This document shows, one piece after another, positions 50,599 to 59,178 of a stretch of 64,000 nt of DNA. The notes beneath the pieces were generated by a model that was not told the DNA's origin, ran no database searches, and was given only the letters and a program-made list of their open reading frames with translations. Origin of the DNA: Achromobacter xylosoxidans A8 (lineage in GTDB: Bacteria > Pseudomonadota > Gammaproteobacteria > Burkholderiales > Burkholderiaceae_B); the NCBI RefSeq assembly GCF_000165835.1, contig NC_014640.1, forward strand, positions 3,782,001 to 3,846,000. The letters run 5' to 3'. Within the stretch, counting starts at the first letter, position 1. Every line of letters begins with the position of its first letter. A program made the translations under genes and the position numbers.

Positions 50599-51645
50599 TC
50601 AATCGGGCTTGATGCCCAGCTTGCGCAGCACGGGACCGGAAGTATCCCGCTCTGCAGCAACCCGCTGGGCAAAGGCCGCCGCCGCCAGATGGTACGGCAG
50701 CGAGCCGTGGCTGGCGTACATCTGCTTGAGCGCGCCGTCCTGCTGCGCGCGGCCGATTTCTTCGTTGAGCCGCTGCACGATGGCGTCCGGCGTGCCGGCG
50801 CGCGCGGCCACGCCCAGCCACACCGCGCCCTCGAAGCCCGTGAAATGGCTGGCGGCCAGCGTCGGCGCCTTGCCGAAAGCCGCATCGGGCACGGTTTCGC
50901 TCATGGCCAGCACGCGCAAGCGTCCTTCCTTGACCATGGGCTCCACCAGGGCGGTGCCGGCGAAATAGATTTCCGTGTCGCCCGCCAGCACGGAGTTCAG
51001 CGCGCCGGTGCCGGTCTTGAACGGCACGTGCATGATGTCGACGCCGGCCTGTTCACGCAGCATCTCGAACAGCACATGGGGCGGGCTGCCGTTACCCGAG
51101 GACGCGTAATTCAGCCGGCCAGGCTTCTGGCGCGCCAGCGCCAGCAACTGGTCCAGGGACTTGGCCTGCAGCTTGTCATTGACCGTGAGCGCCATGGGGA
51201 TGACCGCCAGCGGGCTGACCGGCTGCAGGTCGCGCGCCGGATCGTAGGTCAGGGCCGGAAAAATGTAGGGGTTCCACACCAGGTGGGCGTTGGTGACCAG
51301 GGCCAGCGTGTGGCCGTCGGCCGGCGCGGATTTCAGCTGCTGCATCGCCAGCATGCCGCCTGCGCCGGGCTTGTTTTCAACCACCACAGGCTGGCCCAGG
51401 GCGTGGTGCAGGCGCTCGGCCAGGGGCCGGGCGAACAGGTCCGGCAAGCTGCCGGGACCGCCGTTGACCAGGATCGTCACGGGCCGGGCGGGCCAGTTCT
51501 CGGCGCTGGCCCAGGGGCTTGCGGCAAGCGCCGCGAACGCGGCCACGCAGGCCGCCATGCGGCGCAACATCGGTCTCCGCGCGGGCGTTTTGGACGGATT
51601 GCGGGTGCGCAGCCGGGCCTGCCGGACGTCGTGTAGCCGTATCAC
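50599..51645 (-). CDS. Bug-family tripartite tricarboxylate transporter substrate-binding protein
   Basis: Periplasmic receptor of the TctC/Bug type, a family greatly expanded in Bordetella and relatives. After the signal peptide (MAACVAAFAALAASPWASA) come WPARPVTILVNGGPGSLPD, VVENKPGAGGMLAMQQL, LNYASSGNGSPPHVLFEM and VAARAGTPDAIVQRLNEEI, all family marks. The GTG start used here (348 residues) has AGGAG 9 nt before it; an ATG 75 nt further in (MLRRMAAC) has GGAG close to it and gives a more normal signal peptide, so the start is open. No TctA/TctB membrane genes are nearby. It is divergent from a GntR regulator. Confidence 0.9.
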   Translation of the reverse strand: MIRLHDVRQARLRTRNPSKTPARRPMLRRMAACVAAFAALAASPWASAENWPARPVTILVNGGPGSLPDLFARPLAERLHHALGQPVVVENKPGAGGMLAMQQLKSAPADGHTLALVTNAHLVWNPYIFPALTYDPARDLQPVSPLAVIPMALTVNDKLQAKSLDQLLALARQKPGRLNYASSGNGSPPHVLFEMLREQAGVDIMHVPFKTGTGALNSVLAGDTEIYFAGTALVEPMVKEGRLRVLAMSETVPDAAFGKAPTLAASHFTGFEGAVWLGVAARAGTPDAIVQRLNEEIGRAQQDGALKQMYASHGSLPYHLAAAAFAQRVAAERDTSGPVLRKLGIKPD

Positions 51646-51725
51646 TCTGCTTGTCTCCTGGTTGCGCCTGCCGCCGGCTTCATGCCGGTCGTCGTCTCGA
51701 CGCTTTTTTCTACGATAAGCAGCAT

Positions 51726-51776
51726 AAATCTCGGCGTCAATAATTTTTATCGAGATTTTTTTATCACAGTGATAAA
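51726..51776. promoter_or_regulatory. Two inverted repeats between Bug gene and GntR regulator
   Basis: A perfect 17-bp palindrome TTTATCACAGTGATAAA at 51760-51776 ends 9 nt before the GntR ATG. A second inverted repeat, AAATCTCG (51726-51733) with CGAGATTT (51751-51758), lies beside it. Both are AT-rich against a GC-rich background and are likely binding sites for the divergent GntR regulator, controlling both directions. Confidence 0.8.
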
Positions 51777-51785
51777 GTAGCCCCC

Positions 51786-52502
51786 ATGTCAGAAGGCGCC
51801 ACCCTCCCTCCGCTTGCCCATTCCGCCTCGGCCAACACCCTGGTCGGCGCGGCCTATGTCAACCTGCGCCGCGACATCATCCAGGGCGTGCACCCGCCAG
51901 GATCGCGCTTGCGGGTCGAACACCTGAAGGACGATTACGGCGTGGGCGCGGGCACGCTGCGCGAAGCGCTGGCGCTGCTGGTGTCGGATGCACTGGTCAT
52001 CGCGCAAGGCCAGCGCGGCTTTCACGTCACGCCGATTTCGCTGGAAGACTTCCGCGACATCACCGAGAACCGGGTGCTGCTGGAAACCCAGGCCTTGCGG
52101 CAGTCCATCGCCCTGGGCGACGACGACTGGGAAAGCGCCGTGCTCGCCGCCTTCCACCGCCTGAGCAAGGCCGAACAGCGCCTGGCCGCTGACCCCGACA
52201 CCCGATTCGAGGAATGGGAACAGCGCAATCGCGAATTCCACCGCGAACTGATCCGCGCCTGTCCCTCGCGCTGGCTGCATCATTTCCTGGGCATCCTGTA
52301 CCAGCAGGCCGAGCGCTACCGCCGCCTGACCGTCACGCGCAAGCCCATCGCCCGTAACCTGGACGACGAACACAAGGGCATTCTGGACGCCACGCTGGCC
52401 CGCGATGCCGACCGCGCCTGTGACCTGCTGGCTGCTCATATCCGGCTTACCTACGACGCGGTGGCGCGCTTGCCGCCGGACCTGTTCAATCCTCAAGCCT
52501 GA
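51786..52502 (+). CDS. GntR-family regulator, FadR/FCD subgroup
   Basis: A 238-residue regulator with an N-terminal winged helix (LRRDIIQGVHPPGSRLRVEH, GVGAGTLREALALLVSDALV) and a C-terminal all-helical FCD domain that binds a small carboxylate through metal (DFRDITENRVLLETQALRQS; FHRELIRACPSRWL; HIRLTYDAV). It is divergent from the Bug receptor/M20 pair, with a perfect palindrome between them. Confidence 0.92.
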   Translation: MSEGATLPPLAHSASANTLVGAAYVNLRRDIIQGVHPPGSRLRVEHLKDDYGVGAGTLREALALLVSDALVIAQGQRGFHVTPISLEDFRDITENRVLLETQALRQSIALGDDDWESAVLAAFHRLSKAEQRLAADPDTRFEEWEQRNREFHRELIRACPSRWLHHFLGILYQQAERYRRLTVTRKPIARNLDDEHKGILDATLARDADRACDLLAAHIRLTYDAVARLPPDLFNPQA

Positions 52503-52529
52503 ACCGCGGCCCGCCCGCGAAGCGCGCGG

Positions 52530-53363
52530 TCAAGCCGCGCCGGCGCGATGCTGCGCCAGCACCTCGTGCATGGATCTTGCCGCGCGTTCCAGTACGGGCA
52601 CCGCGCGCAGCAGATCATCGAGCATGACCCGGGCGGTCGGTGCATGGCAGGCCACCGCCGCCACCACCCGGTCGTCCGCATCGCGCACCGGCACGGCCAC
52701 GGCGCTCATGCCGCGCACGAACTCCTCGTTGTCGATGCCTATGCCGCGCGCGGCCAGCCGCTCAAGCTCTTCTTCCAATCGGGCCGGGTCCGTCAGCGTG
52801 CGCGGCGTGTTGCGCGTGAGCGGCAGGCGCGCCAGCACCCGCCCGCGCTCCAACCGATTCATGGACGCCAGGAACAGCTTGCCGCTGGCGGTGCAATGCA
52901 TGGGCACATGGCTGCCCACCGCGAAGAACAGACGTAGCGGCTCCTCCGTTTCCACCCGCTCCATGTAGATCACGCGATCGCCGTCAGGCGCCGTCAAGTT
53001 GCAGGTTTCGCCCAAGGTGCCGACAAGCTGTGCCAACACGGCGCGGCAGGCGCGCGAGAAGGCAGATGCGCGCAAGGTGGCGAGCGCCAGCGTGGCGGCC
53101 TGCGGCCCGGGCACGAAGCCGTTCTCGGTGGGCGTGGCGGCGACATAGCCGGCGCGCTGCATGGCCGCCAGCAGGCGCATCAAGGTGGTCTTGGGCATAT
53201 CCAGCCGCTGCGCCAGTTGCGCCAGGGTGGGCGGATGCTGGGCTCGCGCCAGGTGGTCCAGCACCACCAGCGCGCGCAGCGAACGCGCGGCTTCCTGTTG
53301 GGTCGCGGCGTCGTCGGCCTGCTGCGCCGATGCTGCACCGCGATTTTGAAACTGAATCTGCAT
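52530..53363 (-). CDS. IclR-family transcriptional regulator
   Basis: A 277-residue regulator: N-terminal winged helix (about 25-90, RALVVLDHLARAQHPPTLAQ, LAQRLDMPKTTLMRLLAAM) and the C-terminal GAF-like IclR effector domain (VGSHVPMHCTASGKLFLASM, GIGIDNEEFVRGMSAVAVPV). I chose the ATG for MQIQFQNRG; a much longer open frame in the same phase is only the antisense of the oxidoreductase gene. It is divergent from the GMC oxidoreductase, its likely target. Confidence 0.9.
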   Translation of the reverse strand: MQIQFQNRGAASAQQADDAATQQEAARSLRALVVLDHLARAQHPPTLAQLAQRLDMPKTTLMRLLAAMQRAGYVAATPTENGFVPGPQAATLALATLRASAFSRACRAVLAQLVGTLGETCNLTAPDGDRVIYMERVETEEPLRLFFAVGSHVPMHCTASGKLFLASMNRLERGRVLARLPLTRNTPRTLTDPARLEEELERLAARGIGIDNEEFVRGMSAVAVPVRDADDRVVAAVACHAPTARVMLDDLLRAVPVLERAARSMHEVLAQHRAGAA

Positions 53364-53555
53364 ATTCTGTTCCACTTTTCCGCCCCTGCGCCTGTTGTGC
53401 TTTGTTCTGCGCGCGTGCTTCCTAGAATCGCCACAAATGACGGAGCACCCAAGCCCCGGCATCGATCCAGTATATAAGTGCGCCCCACAACGACAAGCAG
53501 GGTAAACGCGCCGTAGGCCAGGCGCAGCGCCCGGCTGCAGGGAGAGCTTGCGGAC
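53364..53555. promoter_or_regulatory. Divergent control region, IclR regulator / GMC oxidoreductase
   Basis: 192 nt. TATATAAG near 53471 could be part of a -10 for the oxidoreductase, and GGGAG at 53541-53545 is its ribosome-binding site. The stretch ATTCTGTTCCAC near 53364 and GTTCTG near 53404 may be IclR half-sites; I could not define a full operator. Confidence 0.35.
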
Positions 53556-55193
53556 ATGTCCGATACCGTGGATTACATCGTGGTTGGCGCCGGCTCGGCC
53601 GGATGCGTGATGGCCAACCGGCTGAGCGCCAGCGGCACGCATAGCGTCTGCCTGCTGGAAGCCGGCCCCAAGGACAGCAACCCGTGGATACACATCCCCA
53701 TCGGCTACGGCAAGACCATGTTCCACAAGGTCCTGAACTGGGGCTACTACACCGACCCCGACCCCGGCATGCTGGACCGGCGCATCTATTGGCCGCGCGG
53801 CCGCACGCTGGGCGGCTCCAGCTCCATCAACGGTTTGATCTACATCCGCGGCCAGCGGCGCGACTACGACGCCTGGGCCGCCGCCGGCAATCCCGGCTGG
53901 AGCTGGGACGAATGCCTGCCCTACTTCCGCAAGCTGGAAAACAATGACCTGGGTCCTGGCCCCACGCGCGGCACCGAAGGCATGCTCAACGCCACCTCGA
54001 TCAAAACGGCGCATCCGCTGGTGGAAGCGCTGATCGGCGCCGCGCAAAAGCTGGGCCTGCCGCATGTGCAGGACTTCAATACCGGCGACCAGGAAGGCGT
54101 GGGCTACTACCAGCTCACCACGCGCAACGGCCGCCGCTGCTCCACCGCCGTCGCCTACCTGCGCCCAGCGCAGGGCCGCAGCAATCTGCGCGTGGAGACC
54201 GACGCCCACGCCATGGCCGTGCTGTTCGAAGGCAAGCGAGCCTGCGGCGTGCGCTACCGGCGCAACGGCCAGGTGCACACCGTGCGCGCCCGCCGCGAAG
54301 TCGTGCTGTGCGCGGGCGCCCTGCAGTCGCCGCAGCTGTTGCAGTTGTCCGGCGTCGGCCCCGCAGCCCTGCTGCGCCAGTTCGGCATCGGCGTGGTGCG
54401 CGACCTGCCAGGCGTGGGCGAGAACCTGCAGGACCACTTGCAGATCCGTCTGATCTACGAAACCACCCGCCCCATCACCACCAACGACCAGTTGCGCAGC
54501 CTGACTGGCCGCGCCCGCATGGGGCTGGAATGGCTGCTGTTCCGCGGCGGCCCGCTGGCCGTGGGCATCAATCAGGGCGGCGTGTTCTGCCGGGTCGATC
54601 CGGCCAGCCGCACGCCCGACACGCAGTTCCATTTCGCCACGCTGTCCGCCGACATGGCGGGCGGCAAGGTGCATCCGTTCTCAGGCTGCACCTATTCGGT
54701 GTGCCAGCTGCGGCCCACGTCGCGCGGCCGGGTCCAGCTGCGCAGCGCGGACCCCTTCGAGGCGCCGTCCATGCAGCCGAACTACCTGTCCACCGAACTG
54801 GACCGCCACATGGCCGTGGCCGCGGTGAAGTATGCGCGCAGACTCGCCGCCACCGAGCCGCTGGCCGGCCTGATGAAGCGCGAGTTCCGCCCCGGGCCGG
54901 AGGTGCGCACGGACGACGAGATCCTGCACTTCTGCCGCGAATACGGCGCCACGATCTTCCATCCGTCCGGCACCGCCAAGATGGGACCGTCCAGCGACCC
55001 CATGGCCGTGGTGGACGAGCGCCTGCGCGTGCATGGCGTGGCGGGACTGCGCGTGGTGGACTGCTCGATCATGCCCACGCTGGTGTCAGGTAACACCAAC
55101 GTGCCCGTGGTGATGCTGGCCGAACGCGCGGCCGATTTCATGTTGCAGGACCTCAGGCAAGCACAGCCGCAGGCGCTGCGCGTCGCCGCCTGA
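53556..55193 (+). CDS. GMC-family FAD-dependent oxidoreductase (choline-dehydrogenase-like)
   Basis: A 545-residue flavoprotein that oxidises an alcohol. Seen: the FAD-binding DYIVVGAGSAGCVMANRLS and LLEAGPKD at the N-terminus, PRGRTLGGSSSINGLIYIRG, GALQSPQLLQLSGVGP, and the C-terminal catalytic TIFHPSGTAKMG and CSIMPTLVSGNTN. The family members closest in wording include choline, aliphatic-alcohol and polyethylene-glycol dehydrogenases, so the substrate stays open. It is followed 87 nt later by an MHS transporter on the same strand; the two probably form one uptake-and-oxidation unit under the IclR regulator. Confidence 0.92.
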   Translation: MSDTVDYIVVGAGSAGCVMANRLSASGTHSVCLLEAGPKDSNPWIHIPIGYGKTMFHKVLNWGYYTDPDPGMLDRRIYWPRGRTLGGSSSINGLIYIRGQRRDYDAWAAAGNPGWSWDECLPYFRKLENNDLGPGPTRGTEGMLNATSIKTAHPLVEALIGAAQKLGLPHVQDFNTGDQEGVGYYQLTTRNGRRCSTAVAYLRPAQGRSNLRVETDAHAMAVLFEGKRACGVRYRRNGQVHTVRARREVVLCAGALQSPQLLQLSGVGPAALLRQFGIGVVRDLPGVGENLQDHLQIRLIYETTRPITTNDQLRSLTGRARMGLEWLLFRGGPLAVGINQGGVFCRVDPASRTPDTQFHFATLSADMAGGKVHPFSGCTYSVCQLRPTSRGRVQLRSADPFEAPSMQPNYLSTELDRHMAVAAVKYARRLAATEPLAGLMKREFRPGPEVRTDDEILHFCREYGATIFHPSGTAKMGPSSDPMAVVDERLRVHGVAGLRVVDCSIMPTLVSGNTNVPVVMLAERAADFMLQDLRQAQPQALRVAA

Positions 55194-55280
55194 ATCGGAG
55201 ATGACGGACCCCGGATAGCAGAACCCCCAAGGCGCAGGACAACGCAGATTGCCCGACCGCCCCACCAAAGGAGACTAGAC

Positions 55281-56618
55281 ATGGCCAAGCAAAACGAAGC
55301 CGCGGTGCGCAAAGTCGTCGCCGCGTCGCTGATCGGCGCCACCATCGAGTGGTACGACTTTTTCCTGTACGGCGTCGTCGCGGGCATCGTGTTCAACAAG
55401 CTGTACTTCCCCACCGGCGACCCGACGATCTCGACCATGCTGGCCTATACCACCTTCGCCGTGGGCTTTATCACCCGGCCGCTGGGCGGGCTGATCTTCG
55501 GCCACTTCGGCGACCGCATCGGCAGGAAGAGCATGCTGGTGATGACGCTGATGATCATGGGCATCGCCACCTTTCTGATCGGCCTGGTGCCGACCTACGA
55601 CAGCATCGGCATCTGGGCGCCCATCCTGCTGCTTCTGCTGCGCGTGTTCCAGGGCATCGGGCTGGGCGGCGAATGGGGCGGCGCGGTGCTGATGGCCTAT
55701 GAATACGCCCCGCCCGGCAAGAAAGGCTTCTACGCCTCGCTGCCGCAGATCGGACTGGCGATCGGACTGTGCCTGGCCTCTGGCACGGTGGCGCTGCTAT
55801 CCACCCTGCTGACCGACGAGCAGTTCATGGCCTGGGGCTGGCGCATCGCCTTCCTGGCCTCGGCCGCGATGGTGCTGGTGGGCATGTACATCCGCCTGAA
55901 CATCAAAGAGACGCCGGAATTCGCGGCGGTCAAGGCCAACAACGCCGAAAGCCGCATTCCCTTCTTCGACATGCTCAAGCGCTATCCGGGCAATGTCTTC
56001 AAGGGCATGGGCGCGCGCTACATCGACGGCGTGTTCTTCAACGTGTTCGGCGTGTTCTCGATCTCGTACCTGACGCAGACCGTACAGATCACGCGCACCG
56101 AAGCGCTGATCGGCGTGATGGCCGCGGCCCTGGTGATGTGCTTCTTCATCCCCTTCTTCGGCCGCCTGTCCGACCGCATTGGACGCACCCGGGTCTACTT
56201 CTGGGGCTCGCTCATCACTGCTGCAGCGTCCTTCCCCGGCTTCTGGCTGATGCTCAACAGCCAGGGCAGCGTGATGCTGATCTGGCTGGCCATCATCATT
56301 CCGTTCGGCATCCTGTACGCCGCCGTGTACGGGCCGGAAGCGGCGCTGTTCTGCGAGCTGTTCGACGCCAAGGTGCGCTACACGGGGATTTCCTTTGTCT
56401 ATCAGTTCTCCGGCATCTTCGCCTCGGGCATCACGCCCATCATCGCGACCGCGCTGTTGAAGACGGGCGGCGGCCAGCCTTGGCTGATCTGCCTGTACGT
56501 GCTGTTCGCGGGGGTGGTGTCGGCGGTGTGCGCCATGCTGATCGGACGCGGCGCGCAGCCGGCGGAACTGGAGGCGGCGGCAAATGCCATGCCCCGCGGG
56601 GGATTGGGCAAGGCTTGA
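55281..56618 (+). CDS. MFS transporter, metabolite:H+ symporter (MHS) family
   Basis: A 445-residue 12-helix inner-membrane symporter of the MHS group (ShiA, ProP, citrate and betaine carriers). Family marks: VVAASLIGATIEWYDFFLYG at the N-terminus, RPLGGLIFGHFGDRIGRKSM (motif A), GIGLGGEWGGAVLMAYEYAP, and the central GRLSDRIGRTRVYFWG. It probably imports the substrate of the GMC oxidoreductase encoded before it. AAGGAG stands before the ATG. A strong terminator follows. Confidence 0.92.
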   Translation: MAKQNEAAVRKVVAASLIGATIEWYDFFLYGVVAGIVFNKLYFPTGDPTISTMLAYTTFAVGFITRPLGGLIFGHFGDRIGRKSMLVMTLMIMGIATFLIGLVPTYDSIGIWAPILLLLLRVFQGIGLGGEWGGAVLMAYEYAPPGKKGFYASLPQIGLAIGLCLASGTVALLSTLLTDEQFMAWGWRIAFLASAAMVLVGMYIRLNIKETPEFAAVKANNAESRIPFFDMLKRYPGNVFKGMGARYIDGVFFNVFGVFSISYLTQTVQITRTEALIGVMAAALVMCFFIPFFGRLSDRIGRTRVYFWGSLITAAASFPGFWLMLNSQGSVMLIWLAIIIPFGILYAAVYGPEAALFCELFDAKVRYTGISFVYQFSGIFASGITPIIATALLKTGGGQPWLICLYVLFAGVVSAVCAMLIGRGAQPAELEAAANAMPRGGLGKA

Positions 56619-56623
56619 ACGTG

Positions 56624-56652
56624 AAAGCGCCGGCCGCACGGGCCGGCGCTTT
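56624..56652. terminator. Bidirectional terminator after the MHS transporter
   Basis: AAAGCGCCGGCC (56624-56635) and GGCCGGCGCTTT (56641-56652) form a perfect 12-bp stem with a 5-nt loop and short A/T ends on both sides, between the convergent transporter and aldo/keto reductase genes. Confidence 0.85.
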
Positions 56653-56671
56653 CTGCCTGAGGTTTATTGCT

Positions 56672-57682
56672 TCAGGCGGTTGCCACCGGACGGCCGTAGA
56701 ACGGATAATTGGGATCGTTGTAGCCGTGGGTCGACGCGTGGCCCGGCGTGACCCAGTCATTGACGACGGCCTCGTCCTCGGCCGTAATCTTCACATCCAG
56801 GGCCGCGTAGTAGTCCTCCATCTGCGCCAGCGTGCGCGGACCGGCGATGACGGCGGTGATGATGGGATTGGCCAGCACCCAGGCGGTAGCGAAATGCCCC
56901 GCCTGCGTGCCACGGGCGGCGGCATGCGCCACCAGCTTTTGCGCGATTTCCAGGGACTCTTCGCGGAACTCAGTGGCCAGGATGCGGCGGTCGCCGCGTC
57001 CGGCGCGGCTGTCGGCCGCGGGCGCCTGGCCCGGCAGGTACTTGCCGGTGAGCACGCCGCGCGCGATCGGGCTGTAGGGCACGACGCCCAGGCCGTAGTG
57101 CTTGCAGGCGGGCAGGATCTCGACTTCGGGGCCGCGGTTGAGCATGTTGTAGTAAGGCTGGCACACCACGGGTTGCGGCACGCCGAGCTTTTCGCACAGG
57201 CGCATCACTTCGGCGATGCGCCAGCCGCGGAAGTTGGACAGGCCAAAGCTGCGCAGCTTGCCGGCGCGGATCAGGTCGCCCAGGGCCCACAGGGCCTCTT
57301 CGAGGTTTTCCTCGTGGTAGTCGCGGTGCAGGTAGAGGATGTCCATGAAATCGGTGCCCAGGCGCGTGAGGCTGTCCTCCACGCCGCGGATGAGCCACTG
57401 GCGCGAATAATGGGCCTGGTTCGGGCCTTCACCGACGGCGTTGCCGATCTTGCTGGCGAGCACCCAGTCGTGGCGCTGGCCTTTCAGGAGCTTGCCGACC
57501 ACTTCTTCGGAGCGGCCGCCGTTGTAGACGTCTGCGGTGTCGATGAAGTTCAAGCCATGGTCACGCGCGGACGCGACGATGCGGGCGGCTTCGTCGTCGG
57601 GGGTTTGCTCGCCGAACATCATGGTGCCCAGGCAGAGCGGAGAGACGCGGAGATTGCTGCGGCCGAGGCGGCGGTAGTTCAT
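56672..57682 (-). CDS. Aldo/keto reductase
   Basis: A 336-residue NADPH-dependent reductase of the aldo/keto reductase family (YghZ/Tas-like group). Catalytic Asp and Tyr are in FIDTADVYNGGRSEEVVG, Lys in VLASKIGN, and His in ILYLHRDYH; further marks are GLSNFRGW and CQPYYNMLNRGPEVEILP. I start at MNYRRLGRS, which has GAGGAAG before it; a GTG 21 nt upstream is possible. No operon partner; it is convergent with the MHS transporter. Confidence 0.92.
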   Translation of the reverse strand: MNYRRLGRSNLRVSPLCLGTMMFGEQTPDDEAARIVASARDHGLNFIDTADVYNGGRSEEVVGKLLKGQRHDWVLASKIGNAVGEGPNQAHYSRQWLIRGVEDSLTRLGTDFMDILYLHRDYHEENLEEALWALGDLIRAGKLRSFGLSNFRGWRIAEVMRLCEKLGVPQPVVCQPYYNMLNRGPEVEILPACKHYGLGVVPYSPIARGVLTGKYLPGQAPAADSRAGRGDRRILATEFREESLEIAQKLVAHAAARGTQAGHFATAWVLANPIITAVIAGPRTLAQMEDYYAALDVKITAEDEAVVNDWVTPGHASTHGYNDPNYPFYGRPVATA

Positions 57683-57810
57683 GGTTGGCTTCCTCTCATT
57701 CACGGAAATGGATTAGACGCGAGCATGCAACGGTAAGCCCGCGCCCGTCAAATTTGCACCTAAGGCATTGTTGGTTGGATTGTTGATGATCGGTTTTGTA
57801 AGGCCGCGGT

Positions 57811-58036
57811 TCTTGAACCGCCGGCGTCCGGACTGCGGGATTCCGATGCTCGCCCCGGTGGGGCTGCGCTTCGGATCCCTCCGTCCGGCCACCGGCTCAC
57901 GCCATCTGCCCATGAACAGGGGTCCAAAACCAAGGCATTGGGCAACTGTCAGCCGAGGACCCCGGAGCCATCCGAAGCGCAGCCCCGCCGGGGCGAGCAT
58001 CGGAATGGCGCAGGGCAGCCTCGGCGGCTAAAGAAC
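57811..58036. repeat. Large fold-back (inverted repeat) element
   Basis: Arms of 37 bp, 57840-57876 and 57970-58006, are reverse complements except at one position (GGTGG against GGCGG). They enclose 93 nt that contain no ORF of note. Outside these arms the inverted symmetry goes on imperfectly: GGTTCTTGAACCGCCG at 57811-57826 against CGGCGGCTAAAGAACC at 58021-58036. The whole could fold into a hairpin of more than 50 bp. It fills most of the 419-nt gap between the aldo/keto reductase and serine hydrolase genes. It carries no transposase; a MITE-like or REP-like element fits. Confidence 0.8.
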
Positions 58037-58101
58037 CCTGACATCGGCAAGCTCGAAGCCCCTCCCCATATCCCGAACACCAAAAGCCAAGCCAAAACTC
58101 C

Positions 58102-59154
58102 CTACACGCCAGCGTCCACCGCCGCCAGGATCTTCCCGAACAAAGCATCCGCATGGGCCGAATCCAGCCAGCGCACGATCACCACCATCTGCCGTTCCGG
58201 CTCCACCCAGGTAAACGAGCTACCCGCCCCCACGCCAAAGAAGCTGGAAGCCGGCACGCTCGGGAACACGCGGCCTTCATGATTCAGCCAGATCAAATAG
58301 CCGTAATACGGCGCGATCGCGCATGGCGTGCGCATATCCCGGATCCACTCGCTGGACAGGATGCGGCGGCCGTTGGCCATACCGTCGTTCAGCAGCATCT
58401 GGCCGATCAGCGCCTGGTCGCGGGCGCTGATGGACATGCCGCCGCCCCAGTGCGAGCCGCCCGGCACGGAGGGCATGCGCTGGCCGTCGATCTCGACCCA
58501 GGCGTTGTCGTAGCCCACCCATTGCCAGTTTTCGCTGGCGCCGATGGGCCGCGTGACGGCTTCGCGGAAGACTTCGGGCAAGGGTTTGCGGAACAGGTGC
58601 AGCAGCGCATACGACAGCTGGTTGATGCGCACGTCGTTGTATTCCCAGTACGTGCCGGGACGCTGCAAGGGCCGGGCCTCGCCCTTCTTGCCGTCCGGCG
58701 GCACGCCGAAGGTAACGGCGCGGTAGCGGTCGGCCTGGTCGGATACGCCGAAGCGTTCGCCTTCCCATTCGCTGGTCTGCTGCAGCAGGTGACGCCAGGT
58801 GATGTCGGCGTTCTGCCCTTCGTCGAAACCAATGCCACGCACGCGCTTGCCCACAGGTTCGTCCACGTCCGGCAACAGACCGCGGTCGTGGGCCACGCCG
58901 GCCAGGATTGCCAGATAGAGCTTGGCCACGCTGAACGTCAAGTCGGCGCGCTCGGGTTCGCCCCAGGACGCGATGGTCTCGCCGCGCACGGTGACCACGC
59001 CGGACACGGGGCCGCGGTCGTGGATCGGGCCCAGCAGGCGGTTCCAGGGCGGCGGATCGTTCAGGTGCACGCCGAAGTTGCCCTTGACGCTGCGGTCCCA
59101 GGCGGATTCGTGGTCGTTGGCGAACTGGATCGCCTGCTGCATGAGTGTGTTCAT
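58102..59154 (-). CDS. Serine hydrolase, class C beta-lactamase-like fold
   Basis: A 350-residue protein of the beta-lactamase/transpeptidase-like family without a signal peptide, so cytosolic and probably an esterase or amidase rather than a beta-lactamase. The SxxK motif is Ser75-Val-Ala-Lys78 in DLTFSVAKLY, the YxN motif is in GTYWEYNDVR, and GGSHWGGGMSISARD is the usual post-motif strand. It lies 24 nt after the aminotransferase gene on the minus strand and may be co-transcribed with it. Confidence 0.85.
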   Translation of the reverse strand: MNTLMQQAIQFANDHESAWDRSVKGNFGVHLNDPPPWNRLLGPIHDRGPVSGVVTVRGETIASWGEPERADLTFSVAKLYLAILAGVAHDRGLLPDVDEPVGKRVRGIGFDEGQNADITWRHLLQQTSEWEGERFGVSDQADRYRAVTFGVPPDGKKGEARPLQRPGTYWEYNDVRINQLSYALLHLFRKPLPEVFREAVTRPIGASENWQWVGYDNAWVEIDGQRMPSVPGGSHWGGGMSISARDQALIGQMLLNDGMANGRRILSSEWIRDMRTPCAIAPYYGYLIWLNHEGRVFPSVPASSFFGVGAGSSFTWVEPERQMVVIVRWLDSAHADALFGKILAAVDAGV

Positions 59155-59178
59155 TGTTTCCCTCGTTATGTGTGTATC

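Noticed and set aside
49258..51636. A 792-codon plus-strand open frame opposite the M20 and Bug genes
   Set aside because: It is antisense to two clear genes; His/Gln/Gly-rich translation without motifs.
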